The translations under genes were made by a program, and so were the position numbers. From NCBI GenBank assembly GCA_015494005.1, contig WGCB01000291.1, positions 1 through 6,430 of the forward strand: a DNA stretch of 6,430 nt, read 5' to 3'. Below are positions 1 to 5,852 of this stretch, in pieces. How positions within the stretch are numbered: the first letter of the stretch is position 1; each line of letters opens with the position of its first letter. Source of the stretch: Caldilineaceae bacterium (lineage in GTDB: Bacteria > Chloroflexota > Anaerolineae > Caldilineales > Caldilineaceae). The notes under the pieces were generated by a model, which was not told where the DNA came from, ran no database searches, and was given only the letters and a program-made list of their open reading frames with translations.

Positions 1-2
1 AC

Positions 3-1163
3 AAGGCCCTGATCCAGGGCCTGCTGGTGCGAGCCGTCCACAGCCGCCGCCAGCTCCTGGAGCGCATGGTGGAGTTCTGGACCGACCACTTCAACATCCC
101 CGGGGAGGGCTACTCCGAGGACCTGGTGGCCCTCCACCGGGACGTGATCCGCAAGCACGCGCTGGGCAACTTCCGGGATCTGCTGGTGGGCACCGCCAAG
201 AGCCCGGCCATGCTCGTCTACCTGGACAACTACGTGAACATGGCCGAGCATCCCAACGAAAACTACGCCCGGGAGCTCCTGGAGCTCCACACCCTGGGGG
301 TGGATGGGGGCTACACGGAGCAGGACGTGAAGGAGGTGGCCCGGGCCTTCACCGGCTGGACCGAGCATCCCCGCACCCGCACCGGCTTCTACTTCAACCC
401 GGAGGAGCACGACACCGGGGTCAAGCGCGTGCTGGGCCACACCCTGCCCGCCGGCCGGGGCATCGAGGACGGCCTCCACGTGCTGAGCATCGTGGCTCGG
501 CACCCGTCCACCGCCCGCTTCCTCTGCCGCAAACTCTGCGTGCGCTTCGTCAGCGACGACCCGCCAGACAGCCTGGTGGAGGGCATGGCCCAGGTCTGGC
601 AGGAGACGGACGGGGCCATCCGGCCGGTGCTGCGCCACCTCTTCCTCTCCCCGGAGTTCCAGGCCTCCCAGGGGCAGAAGCTGCGCCGCCCCCTGGACTT
701 CTTCGTGGGCGCGCTGCGGGCCACCGGGACCCGGATCCACGAGTGGTGGGTCCTGGACGAGATGCTCACCGAGCTGGGGCAGATCCCCTACGGCTGGCAC
801 CCGCCGGACGGCTACCCGGACGTGGCCCCGGCCTGGATCTCCACCAGTGGCCTGCTGGCTCGCTGGAACGTGGCCATGCGCCTGACCCACGGGGCCTACA
901 GCGACGCGGGGGAGTGGGGCTACGGCATGCGCACGGAGCTGCGGGAGCGCATCGGCGAGCCCCGGACCGTGGGCGATCTGGTGGACGCGGTGGCCAGCCA
1001 GGTCTTCGGCGCCCCCCTGCTGGGCCAGGACCGGGACTTCTTCGTCCGCTATGCGGCGGACGGCGGGGACGCGGCCACGCCGGTGGATGCCCTGCTCCTG
1101 GGCCGCAAGCTGGGCAGCCTCTACGGCCTCATGCTGGCCTCGCCTCAGTTCCAGTGGCGGTGA
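3..1163 (+). CDS. DUF1800 family protein, C-terminal part (5' end outside window)
   Basis: This frame is open from the first bases and the reading upstream of the GTG at 27 still looks family-like, so the true start lies before the window; 386 residues are visible. Family signatures in this numbering: an R-M-V-E-F-W-T-D-H-F block near residues 21-30, the very conserved N-E-N-Y-A-R-E-L-L-E-L-H-T-L-G-V block at 85-100, then G-G-Y-T and F-T-G-W-T. A later H-P-S-T-A-R-F block, a W-H-P-P-D-G-Y-P-D motif and G-L-L-A-R-W-N follow, all typical of DUF1800 (PF08811). Family members are usually longer, so roughly the first quarter is probably missing. The biochemical role of the family is not established. 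It commonly sits beside a DUF1501 gene, as here, 100 bp upstream on the same strand. The family assignment is confident; any function would be a guess. Confidence 0.93.
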   Translation, partial: KALIQGLLVRAVHSRRQLLERMVEFWTDHFNIPGEGYSEDLVALHRDVIRKHALGNFRDLLVGTAKSPAMLVYLDNYVNMAEHPNENYARELLELHTLGVDGGYTEQDVKEVARAFTGWTEHPRTRTGFYFNPEEHDTGVKRVLGHTLPAGRGIEDGLHVLSIVARHPSTARFLCRKLCVRFVSDDPPDSLVEGMAQVWQETDGAIRPVLRHLFLSPEFQASQGQKLRRPLDFFVGALRATGTRIHEWWVLDEMLTELGQIPYGWHPPDGYPDVAPAWISTSGLLARWNVAMRLTHGAYSDAGEWGYGMRTELRERIGEPRTVGDLVDAVASQVFGAPLLGQDRDFFVRYAADGGDAATPVDALLLGRKLGSLYGLMLASPQFQWR

Positions 1164-1184
1164 GTGCCTCGTCCTGGCCTCACC
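1159..1184 (+). other. GC-rich hairpin over the DUF1800 stop codon
   Basis: GGTGAG at 1159-1164 pairs with CTCACC at 1179-1184. Inside it, GCC at 1166-1168 pairs with GGC at 1176-1178, leaving one bulged T and a seven-base loop. The TGA stop at 1161-1163 lies in the left arm. No T-run follows, so this is not a classical intrinsic terminator. It may be a processing or pausing structure, or chance in GC-rich DNA. Confidence 0.35.
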
Positions 1185-1210
1185 CGTGGCTGGGGAGAAG
1201 CGAAATGCTT

Positions 1211-1238
1211 CCGTCTGCCGTCTATCGTCTACCGTCCT
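1211..1238. repeat. Degenerate heptamer tandem repeat, four copies
   Basis: Four consecutive seven-base units read CCGTCTG, CCGTCTA, TCGTCTA and CCGTCCT. They fill the middle of the gap between the DUF1800 and DUF1501 genes and end 25 bases before the DUF1501 start codon. Short degenerate heptamer runs between genes resemble the short tandemly repeated repetitive sequences described in filamentous cyanobacteria, and I believe similar runs occur in Chloroflexota. A role is not known. If transcribed, the run would be in the leader of the downstream gene. Confidence 0.7.
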
Positions 1239-1263
1239 TCTGTTCTTCAAGCGGAGTGCAACC

Positions 1264-2550
1264 ATGAACTTCTCTCTCAATCGACGCGAATTCCTCCAGG
1301 CCGCCGGCATGGTGGGGGTGGTGGGGGCCAGCAGGAACCTCTTCCCCCGCTGGATGCCCCGCCTGGCCTTCCGCAGCCCCGGGCAGGCCGATGCCCCGGG
1401 CGACGTGCTGGTCTGTGTCTTCCTGCGGGGCGGCATGGATGGGCTGAGCGCGGTGGCCCCCTACAGCGAAGGGGCCCACTACTACGACGCCCGGCCCACT
1501 CTGGCTGTCCCCGAGCCGGGCCGAGGCAGCCCTAGCCTGGACCTGGATGGGCGCTTCGCCTTCCATCCGGCCCTGGCTCCCCTGTGGGAGATCTACGGCC
1601 AGGGGGATCTGGCCGTGGTCCACGCCACCGGCTCGGTGGATCCCAGCCGCTCCCATTTCGACGCCATGCACTTCATGGAGGCAGGCACACCCGGGGTCAA
1701 GACAGCGAACACCGGCTGGATCGGCCGCCATCTCCAGTCCGCGGCCTGGCAGAACGATTCCCCCTTCCGGGCCATCGGCATGGGGGCCATGGTGCCCACC
1801 TCCCTGCGGGGGCCCATCTCGCCCCTCTCCATCCGCTCCATCGCGGACTTCCACTTCAAGGGGCGCGAGGACGAGCTGCGCCGTCTCCAGAGCTCCCTGG
1901 CCGCGCTCTACACCGTGGAGGCGCCCCAGGCCGTCCTGGAGCAGCAGGCCAGCCTGGTCTTCGACGCTATCCAGACCTTGCAGAGTCTGGACTCCACCGG
2001 CTACCGGCCGGCTCCTGGCGCGGACTACCCGGAGGATGAGTTCGGCCTGGGCTTGCGCCAGATCGCCCAGCTGATCAAGGCGGACGTGGGGCTGGAGGTG
2101 GCCTGCATCGACCTGGGCGGCTGGGACACCCACGAGAACCAGGGCACCCTGGAGGGGGAGTTCAACCAGCTCCTCTCCACTCTGGCCCAGGGGCTGAGCG
2201 CCTTCTACCAGGACCTGGGGGAGCGGATGCAAGGCATCTCCCTGGTCACCATGAGCGAGTTCGGCCGCCGAGTGGAGGAGAACGCAAGCCAGGGCACGGA
2301 CCACGGCCACGGCAACATCATGTTCCTCATGGGGGGCGGGGTGAAGGGCGGCCAGGTCTTCACCCGCTGGCCGGGCCTGGCCCCCAGCGCCCTGGACGAC
2401 GGCGACCTGGCCATCACCACCGACTACCGGGACGTCCTGGCGGAGATCGTGGCCCTGCGCCTGGGCAACCCGGCCCTGGACCAGGTCTTCCCGGCGTACA
2501 CCCCCACGCCCCTGGGCCTGGTGGAGGCCCGGAAAGGGCTGAGCAGTTGA
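1264..2550 (+). CDS. DUF1501 family protein with twin-arginine signal
   Basis: The 428-residue product starts at the ATG preceded by GGAG at 1253-1256, seven bases upstream. The frame is open further upstream, but only from this ATG does the protein begin with an export signal. Residues 6-12 read N-R-R-E-F-L-Q, a twin-arginine (Tat) motif, followed by a short hydrophobic stretch at about 13-22. Export of the folded protein by Tat is therefore expected, though I see no clear cleavage site. DUF1501 (PF07394) hallmarks follow: F-L-R-G-G-M-D-G-L at 53-61, S-R-S-H-F-D-A-M at 128-135, G-G-W-D-T-H at 285-290, S-E-F-G-R at 331-335 and G-T-D-H-G-H-G-N at 344-351. The Asp/His-rich motifs fit the proposed kinship with the alkaline phosphatase/sulfatase superfamily, so a metal-binding fold is plausible, but no substrate is known. 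It pairs with the upstream DUF1800 gene. Confidence 0.94.
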   Translation: MNFSLNRREFLQAAGMVGVVGASRNLFPRWMPRLAFRSPGQADAPGDVLVCVFLRGGMDGLSAVAPYSEGAHYYDARPTLAVPEPGRGSPSLDLDGRFAFHPALAPLWEIYGQGDLAVVHATGSVDPSRSHFDAMHFMEAGTPGVKTANTGWIGRHLQSAAWQNDSPFRAIGMGAMVPTSLRGPISPLSIRSIADFHFKGREDELRRLQSSLAALYTVEAPQAVLEQQASLVFDAIQTLQSLDSTGYRPAPGADYPEDEFGLGLRQIAQLIKADVGLEVACIDLGGWDTHENQGTLEGEFNQLLSTLAQGLSAFYQDLGERMQGISLVTMSEFGRRVEENASQGTDHGHGNIMFLMGGGVKGGQVFTRWPGLAPSALDDGDLAITTDYRDVLAEIVALRLGNPALDQVFPAYTPTPLGLVEARKGLSS

Positions 2551-2561
2551 ATCGCTTCGAG

Positions 2562-2583
2562 TTCTCATCCGAATTCCCATCCG
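2562..2583. repeat. Two-copy direct repeat upstream of the exported-protein gene
   Basis: TTCTCATCCG at 2562-2571 and TTCCCATCCG at 2574-2583 match at nine of ten bases with a 12-bp period. They lie in the gap after the DUF1501 gene, just before a hairpin. A spacing near one helical turn would suit a protein-binding site, but two short copies can also arise by chance. Confidence 0.4.
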
Positions 2584-2612
2584 GTGACGGCCGTTCCTCT
2601 GAGGCCGCCACC
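2583..2612 (+). other. Intergenic hairpin after DUF1501 gene
   Basis: GGTGACGGCC at 2583-2592 pairs with GGCCGCCACC at 2603-2612 over ten positions with a single A-C mismatch, enclosing a ten-base loop. It ends 21 bases before the next start codon and eight bases before its AAAGGA ribosome binding site. There is no T-run downstream, so it could be a factor-dependent or weak terminator, an RNA stability element or a leader structure. It may partly separate the DUF1800/DUF1501 pair from the signalling genes. Confidence 0.4.
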
Positions 2613-2633
2613 CTGCAGCGAAAGGATCGAACC

Positions 2634-3500
2634 ATGCATTTCACCCCCATGTCCCGTTCCGCCCTGGCCAAGTGTCGGAGCGTCCAACGCAAGCTGCTGG
2701 TGGCCGAGCTGGTGCTCCTCCTGCTCCTGAGCGGGGGGCTGGTGGCCCTGGCCCAGAGCGGGGAGCCCGGCGCCGTCTACCTGCCGGTGGTCAGCGCCCA
2801 GGGCCAGGACGAACCCTCGCCAGAGGCCCAGCAGGCCATCGATCTCCTGGCCGCCCAGGAGGAGGTGGCCGCCTACCTGGCCAACCACCCCGGCTGGGTG
2901 GGGGAGGCCTGGCCGGAGGAGGAGAGCAGCGTCTGGTACGTGGACTTCTACGACGGGGCCACGGAGGAGTGGCTGGGCGGCGGCAGCGTGGACCTGGCCA
3001 GCCAGGAGATCCTGGGCATCTCCATCCCCCGGGAGCTGACCCCGGAGGAGATCCAGGCCGGCAAGGCGGAGATCGAGGCCTTCCTGGCGGCGGATGCGGC
3101 CATCCAGGCCCGCCTGGGCAGCTACCCCAGGCTCTGGGAGCACGAGATCTCCTACGATCCCTGGGAGCAGCGCTGGGAGGCCTGGTACTACCACGGCCTG
3201 GACGCCTTCACGGTTCTCCTCTACTTCGAGGAGGACGGCCGCATCTACCTGGACAACATCGTGGATCCCTACGTCCTGGAGGAGGCCGCCGCGGAGCAGC
3301 TACGCCGGGATCAGGCAGTGGAGCTGGCCTACGAGGCCGAGGGAATTGACGATGCCCTTGCTGGCGTGGATAATTGGCGTACCTACGTGGAACATCAAGG
3401 AGAGGGCCGCTGGACCGTGGAGTTCGTGGCGGACGGGCAGCTCCTCTTCTCCGCTCTGGTGGACATCGACGCATGGAACGTGATGGAAGTTGGCCCGTGA
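2634..3500 (+). CDS. Exported protein with three PepSY-like repeats
   Basis: The ATG at 2634 follows AAAGGA at 2621-2626 with seven bases between; an in-frame ATG at 2649 is a weaker alternative. The 288-residue product has a basic N-terminus (R8, K13, R15, R19, K20), a hydrophobic core at about 21-39 and an A-L-A site at 38-40, suggesting cleavage before Q41. An uncleaved anchor cannot be excluded. Residues 47-53 read A-V-Y-L-P-V-V, then a Gln/Glu-rich linker. The rest divides into three similar units at about 65-132, 143-212 and 217-288. Each is a helix of about 20 residues, an acidic or Trp-containing turn, a strand with W-Y-V-D-F, A-F-T-V-L-L-Y-F or W-T-V-E-F, and a closing V-D or I-V-D segment. 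This pattern resembles PepSY domains but is divergent. The mature part is very acidic. The gene overlaps the kinase gene by four bases, suggesting co-translation and a possible sensory partnership. Function is unproven. Confidence 0.85.
   Translation: MHFTPMSRSALAKCRSVQRKLLVAELVLLLLLSGGLVALAQSGEPGAVYLPVVSAQGQDEPSPEAQQAIDLLAAQEEVAAYLANHPGWVGEAWPEEESSVWYVDFYDGATEEWLGGGSVDLASQEILGISIPRELTPEEIQAGKAEIEAFLAADAAIQARLGSYPRLWEHEISYDPWEQRWEAWYYHGLDAFTVLLYFEEDGRIYLDNIVDPYVLEEAAAEQLRRDQAVELAYEAEGIDDALAGVDNWRTYVEHQGEGRWTVEFVADGQLLFSALVDIDAWNVMEVGP
3346..3374 (+). promoter_or_regulatory. Putative internal sigma-70-type promoter for kinase-regulator genes
   Basis: TTGACG at 3346-3351 and GATAAT at 3369-3374 each match five of six bases of the sigma-70 consensus hexamers and are separated by exactly 17 bases. 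Transcription would begin near 3381, about 115 bases before the kinase start at 3497. The elements lie within the coding sequence of the exported protein. The surrounding codons (for example ATT, GAT, CTT, GCT, AAT, CGT, GAA, CAT, CAA) are A/T-ending, unlike the G/C-ending codons used almost everywhere else. That suggests the DNA is kept for a non-coding purpose, but it is not experimental proof. Confidence 0.5.
3485..3489 (+). promoter_or_regulatory. Ribosome binding site deciding the kinase start
   Basis: GGAAG lies seven bases before the GTG at 3497, inside the last codons of the exported-protein gene. The GTG shares bases with that gene's TGA stop (GTGA, 3497-3500), the usual geometry of translational coupling. 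This favours GTG 3497 over the in-frame ATG at 3473, which has only a weak GGTGGA-like element upstream. Confidence 0.6.
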
Positions 3501-5026
3501 ACCTGGCCAATCTCTCCGCTCTGGACGAGGAGGGGGCCGATCCTCCTGCCCTGAACGAACAGCCGTTGCCCGCCTGGATGCGAACCACCCTGGTCATCCT
3601 GGCGGCGACGGCTCTCCTCTTTCTCTGGGCTGGCTACGTCCGTTCCGCCATCACGGACCAGCCCCCCTCCCTGGACAGCCTGGCCGCCATGGACTTCGAT
3701 CCCTACTGGTTCGGCCTGGCCGCCCAGGAGGTGGCGGTGCCCCTGGTGCTCCTCTTCCTCTTCAGCCGCACGCCCCTCTTCCACCGCACCGTCACTGGCG
3801 CCACGGGCCGCCGGGATCGCCTGCTCCTGGCCCTGGCCCTCCTGGGCATCACCCTGCTCTACTTCCTCTCCCAGTACGGCCTCATCACCGTGACCCGGGA
3901 CCAGGCCACCCTGGGCGTTCTCATGGTCTTCGTGGCCGCGCTCCTGGGAGGCTGGCCGGTGGGGCTGAGCGTGGGCGTCCTCTCCGCGGTGGCCATGGGC
4001 CTGGTGGACTACCTCTCCTGGATGCCGGATGAACCCTTCGATCTGCGCAACTTCCTGGAGTGGCAGGTGCTGAACAACATGCCGGCCATGGGCTTGATCT
4101 GGCTGGGCCTGTCCGTGGGGTTCGTCATCCGGCTCATCCCCCGCCGGCGCTTCCATCCCTGGACGGTGGTGGGCTTGGGCGTGCTGGCCCAGCTGATTGT
4201 GGCCCTGGCCGTCCTCCTGGGCTGGGAGGACAGCAGCGACTACTTCAGCCTGCTGCCCACCAACCTGGTCGTCTCCACCCTGGCCATCCTGGCCTTCGTC
4301 CTCATGGTGCGCAACGTCCAGGACGAGGCGGCCCGGCGTCAGGTGGAGGCCACCCAGCTGGAGCTGGCCCGCACCAGCCTGGCCCTGACCCAGACCAAGC
4401 TGGCCTTGACCCAGGCGGAGCTCCGGGCCCTCCACGCCCAGATCAACCCCCATTTCTTCTTCAACACCCTGAACACCATCCGCTACTTCGTGCGCACGGA
4501 TCCCAGCACCGCCCGGGAACTCCTCACCCGCCTCTCGGAGATCTTCCAGCGCACCCTGAGCGCCGGGGAGTTCGTCCCCCTGCAGGAGGAGATCAACCAT
4601 GTGGAGGCCTACCTGGCCCTGGAGAAGGCCCGGCTGGATGACCGGCTGCAGGTGATCTGGACCAATCTGGCCAAGGATCTCCTGGACCACCCGGTGCCCA
4701 CCCTGATCCTCCAGCCCCTGGTGGAGAACGCGGTGATCCACGGCATCAGCCCCAAGCCGGAAGGGGGCACGGTGCACATTGTCATCAATCGAGTGGGGAA
4801 CGAGCTGCTGCTCCAGGTGGACGACGACGGGGTGGGGTTCGATCCCGGGGCTGTGGACGAGGCGTCGGCGGCGGCGGATGAGCGGCCCTCCATCGGCCTG
4901 CGCAACGTGGACGAACGTCTGCGCATGCTCTACGGGGACGCCTACCGCCTCACCATGGAGTCCACCCCCGGCCAGGGGACCCGGGTGATCCTGCGCATTC
5001 CTTTGCCGCCTCAATCCAGGGAGTAG
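3497..5026 (+). CDS. LytS-type multi-pass membrane sensor histidine kinase
   Basis: From the GTG at 3497 the product has 509 residues; ATG 3473 would add eight. I see about eight membrane segments at roughly 30-51, 73-89, 108-130, 138-153, 155-172, 195-214, 223-243 and 253-271. Arginine-rich loops at 91-108 and 212-218 fit cytoplasmic sides. The G-G-W-P-V-G-L-S-V-G stretch at 151-160 recalls the five-helix LytS sensor domain. A coiled-coil linker covers about 273-312. The His_kinase domain (PF06580) follows: Q-I-N-P-H-F-F-F-N at 315-323, with H319 the expected phosphorylated residue. The ATPase domain shows L-V-E-N-A-V-I-H-G at 408-416, D-D-D-G-V-G-F at 442-448 and G-L-R-N-V-D-E-R-L at 467-475. 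All catalytic motifs look intact. It should autophosphorylate and pass phosphate to the regulator encoded three bases downstream. The stimulus is unknown; overlap with the upstream exported-protein gene hints at a partner. Confidence 0.93.
   Translation: MNLANLSALDEEGADPPALNEQPLPAWMRTTLVILAATALLFLWAGYVRSAITDQPPSLDSLAAMDFDPYWFGLAAQEVAVPLVLLFLFSRTPLFHRTVTGATGRRDRLLLALALLGITLLYFLSQYGLITVTRDQATLGVLMVFVAALLGGWPVGLSVGVLSAVAMGLVDYLSWMPDEPFDLRNFLEWQVLNNMPAMGLIWLGLSVGFVIRLIPRRRFHPWTVVGLGVLAQLIVALAVLLGWEDSSDYFSLLPTNLVVSTLAILAFVLMVRNVQDEAARRQVEATQLELARTSLALTQTKLALTQAELRALHAQINPHFFFNTLNTIRYFVRTDPSTARELLTRLSEIFQRTLSAGEFVPLQEEINHVEAYLALEKARLDDRLQVIWTNLAKDLLDHPVPTLILQPLVENAVIHGISPKPEGGTVHIVINRVGNELLLQVDDDGVGFDPGAVDEASAAADERPSIGLRNVDERLRMLYGDAYRLTMESTPGQGTRVILRIPLPPQSRE
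5018..5023 (+). promoter_or_regulatory. Ribosome binding site of the response regulator
   Basis: AGGGAG lies six bases before the ATG at 5030 and sits in the last codons of the kinase gene, just before its TAG stop. Only three bases separate that stop from the ATG, so kinase and regulator are almost certainly translated from one message. Confidence 0.75.
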
Positions 5027-5029
5027 GCC

Positions 5030-5797
5030 ATGCGGATCCTCATCGCGGACGACGAGAAACCGGCTCGAGGCGAGCTCCTCTACATGCTCCAGCAGCTGGA
5101 GTCCTCTGCCCAGTTCTTCCAGGCCCGGAACGGCCAGGAAACCCTGGCCTGCGTGGCCGAGCATCCCATCGACGTGCTCTTTCTGGACATCAACATGCCG
5201 GGGATGAACGGCCTGCAGGTGGCGGCGACCATCCTGGAGAAGCCCGACCCGCCCCTCATCGTCTTCGCCACGGCCTACGACGCCCACGCGGTGCGGGCCT
5301 TCGAGCTGGCTGCCCTGGACTACATCGTGAAGCCCTTCTCCGAGCGCCGCCTGGCCCAGACCATGGTGCGGATCCGCCAGGCCCTGGCCCAGCAGGAGGA
5401 GCATACCCGGCGGCAGGCGGCCCTGCACAGCTACCTCCAGGAGACCATGCCCCAGGAGCAGCTGAGCAAGCTCTGGTGTGAGCGGGAGAACAAGACGGGC
5501 GTGCTGGTGGACTACGGGGCGATCCTCTGGGTGGAGGCGGAGGGGAAGCGGGTCTTCGTTCAGACCCAGGATGGGGAGCGGCTGGTCGTCCGCTACACAT
5601 TGAAGGAGCTGGCGGAGCGGCTGCGGCCCCACCACATCCTGCGGGTGCACAAGGCCTACCTGGCCAACCTGGACCACGTGGCCGAGATCGTGCCCTGGTT
5701 CTCCGGCACCTATCTCCTGCGCATGGCGGACCCAAACCGGACAGAGATCCCCATGTCCCGCCAGTATGCCCGGGCGCTGAAGCAGTGGATCGGGTAG
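5030..5797 (+). CDS. LytTR-family response regulator
   Basis: This 255-residue cytoplasmic protein is the partner of the kinase encoded immediately upstream. Residues 1-120 form a receiver domain: acidic pair D7-D8, phosphorylated aspartate D53 in F-L-D-I-N-M-P-G-M-N-G, switch threonine T81 and the conserved lysine K101 in Y-I-V-K-P-F. A Gln/Glu-rich helical linker spans about 113-148. The LytTR DNA-binding domain (PF04397) covers about 155-254. It includes I-L-W-V-E-A-E-G-K-R-V at 165-175, the family core L-R-V-H-K-A-Y-L-A-N at 204-213, and the closing I-P-M-S-R-Q-Y-A-R-A-L-K at 240-251. Length and architecture match the LytR/AlgR type. Phosphorylation should promote binding to direct-repeat sites in target promoters. 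I found no convincing LytTR boxes in the window, so targets are unknown; the upstream exported protein or genes outside the window are candidates. Confidence 0.95.
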   Translation: MRILIADDEKPARGELLYMLQQLESSAQFFQARNGQETLACVAEHPIDVLFLDINMPGMNGLQVAATILEKPDPPLIVFATAYDAHAVRAFELAALDYIVKPFSERRLAQTMVRIRQALAQQEEHTRRQAALHSYLQETMPQEQLSKLWCERENKTGVLVDYGAILWVEAEGKRVFVQTQDGERLVVRYTLKELAERLRPHHILRVHKAYLANLDHVAEIVPWFSGTYLLRMADPNRTEIPMSRQYARALKQWIG

Positions 5798-5800
5798 GGC

Positions 5801-5842
5801 GGATGGCAGGGTGAGCGGGTGGCCCGGCATGGCCTGCCGTCC
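5801..5842. terminator. Putative bidirectional terminator hairpin between convergent genes
   Basis: GGATGGCAGG at 5801-5810 pairs with CCTGCCGTCC at 5833-5842 over ten positions, one being a G-T wobble. The 22-base interior contains a smaller CGGG/CCCG hairpin at 5816-5826. It begins three bases after the regulator's TAG stop and lies downstream of the PAP2 gene on the other strand. The position fits a terminator serving both genes, but no T-run follows on either strand, so the call rests on structure and place. Confidence 0.5.
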
Positions 5843-5852
5843 CCAACCGGGT

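Noticed and set aside
743..1267. Forward alternative frame running past the DUF1800 stop
   Set aside because: Its product is a Gly/Pro/Arg-rich shadow of the DUF1800 frame with no family motifs.
2547..2575. Possible promoter (TTGAAT and CGAATT) after the DUF1501 gene
   Set aside because: The upstream hexamer is fair, but the downstream one matches the consensus poorly at standard spacing; much weaker than the candidate at 3346-3374.
1222..2580. Long reverse-strand open frame (452 codons) opposite DUF1501
   Set aside because: The same mirror effect of high-GC codon use; its product is low-complexity and the forward DUF1501 motifs are unambiguous.
2547..2633. N-terminal extension of the exported protein from a TTG overlapping the DUF1501 stop
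   Set aside because: It would bury the signal peptide behind 29 extra residues; the ATG at 2634 has its own well-placed AAAGGA.
1164..2660. LytTR-type binding boxes (nine-base direct repeats about 12 bases apart) in the intergenic gaps
   Set aside because: Single GTT-containing near-matches exist, for example around 2590-2598, but no second copy at the right spacing.
3374..3496. Kinase start at the TTG near 3374 or ATG 3473
   Set aside because: The TTG start would add a basic, low-complexity shadow of the upstream gene. ATG 3473 remains possible but has a weaker ribosome binding site than GTG 3497.
3395..5830. Very long open frame on the reverse strand (811 codons) opposite the kinase and regulator
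   Set aside because: The forward strand carries complete, motif-rich kinase and regulator genes. The reverse frame is a composition effect of G/C-ending codons and shows low-complexity Gly/Gln/His-rich protein without a recognisable domain.
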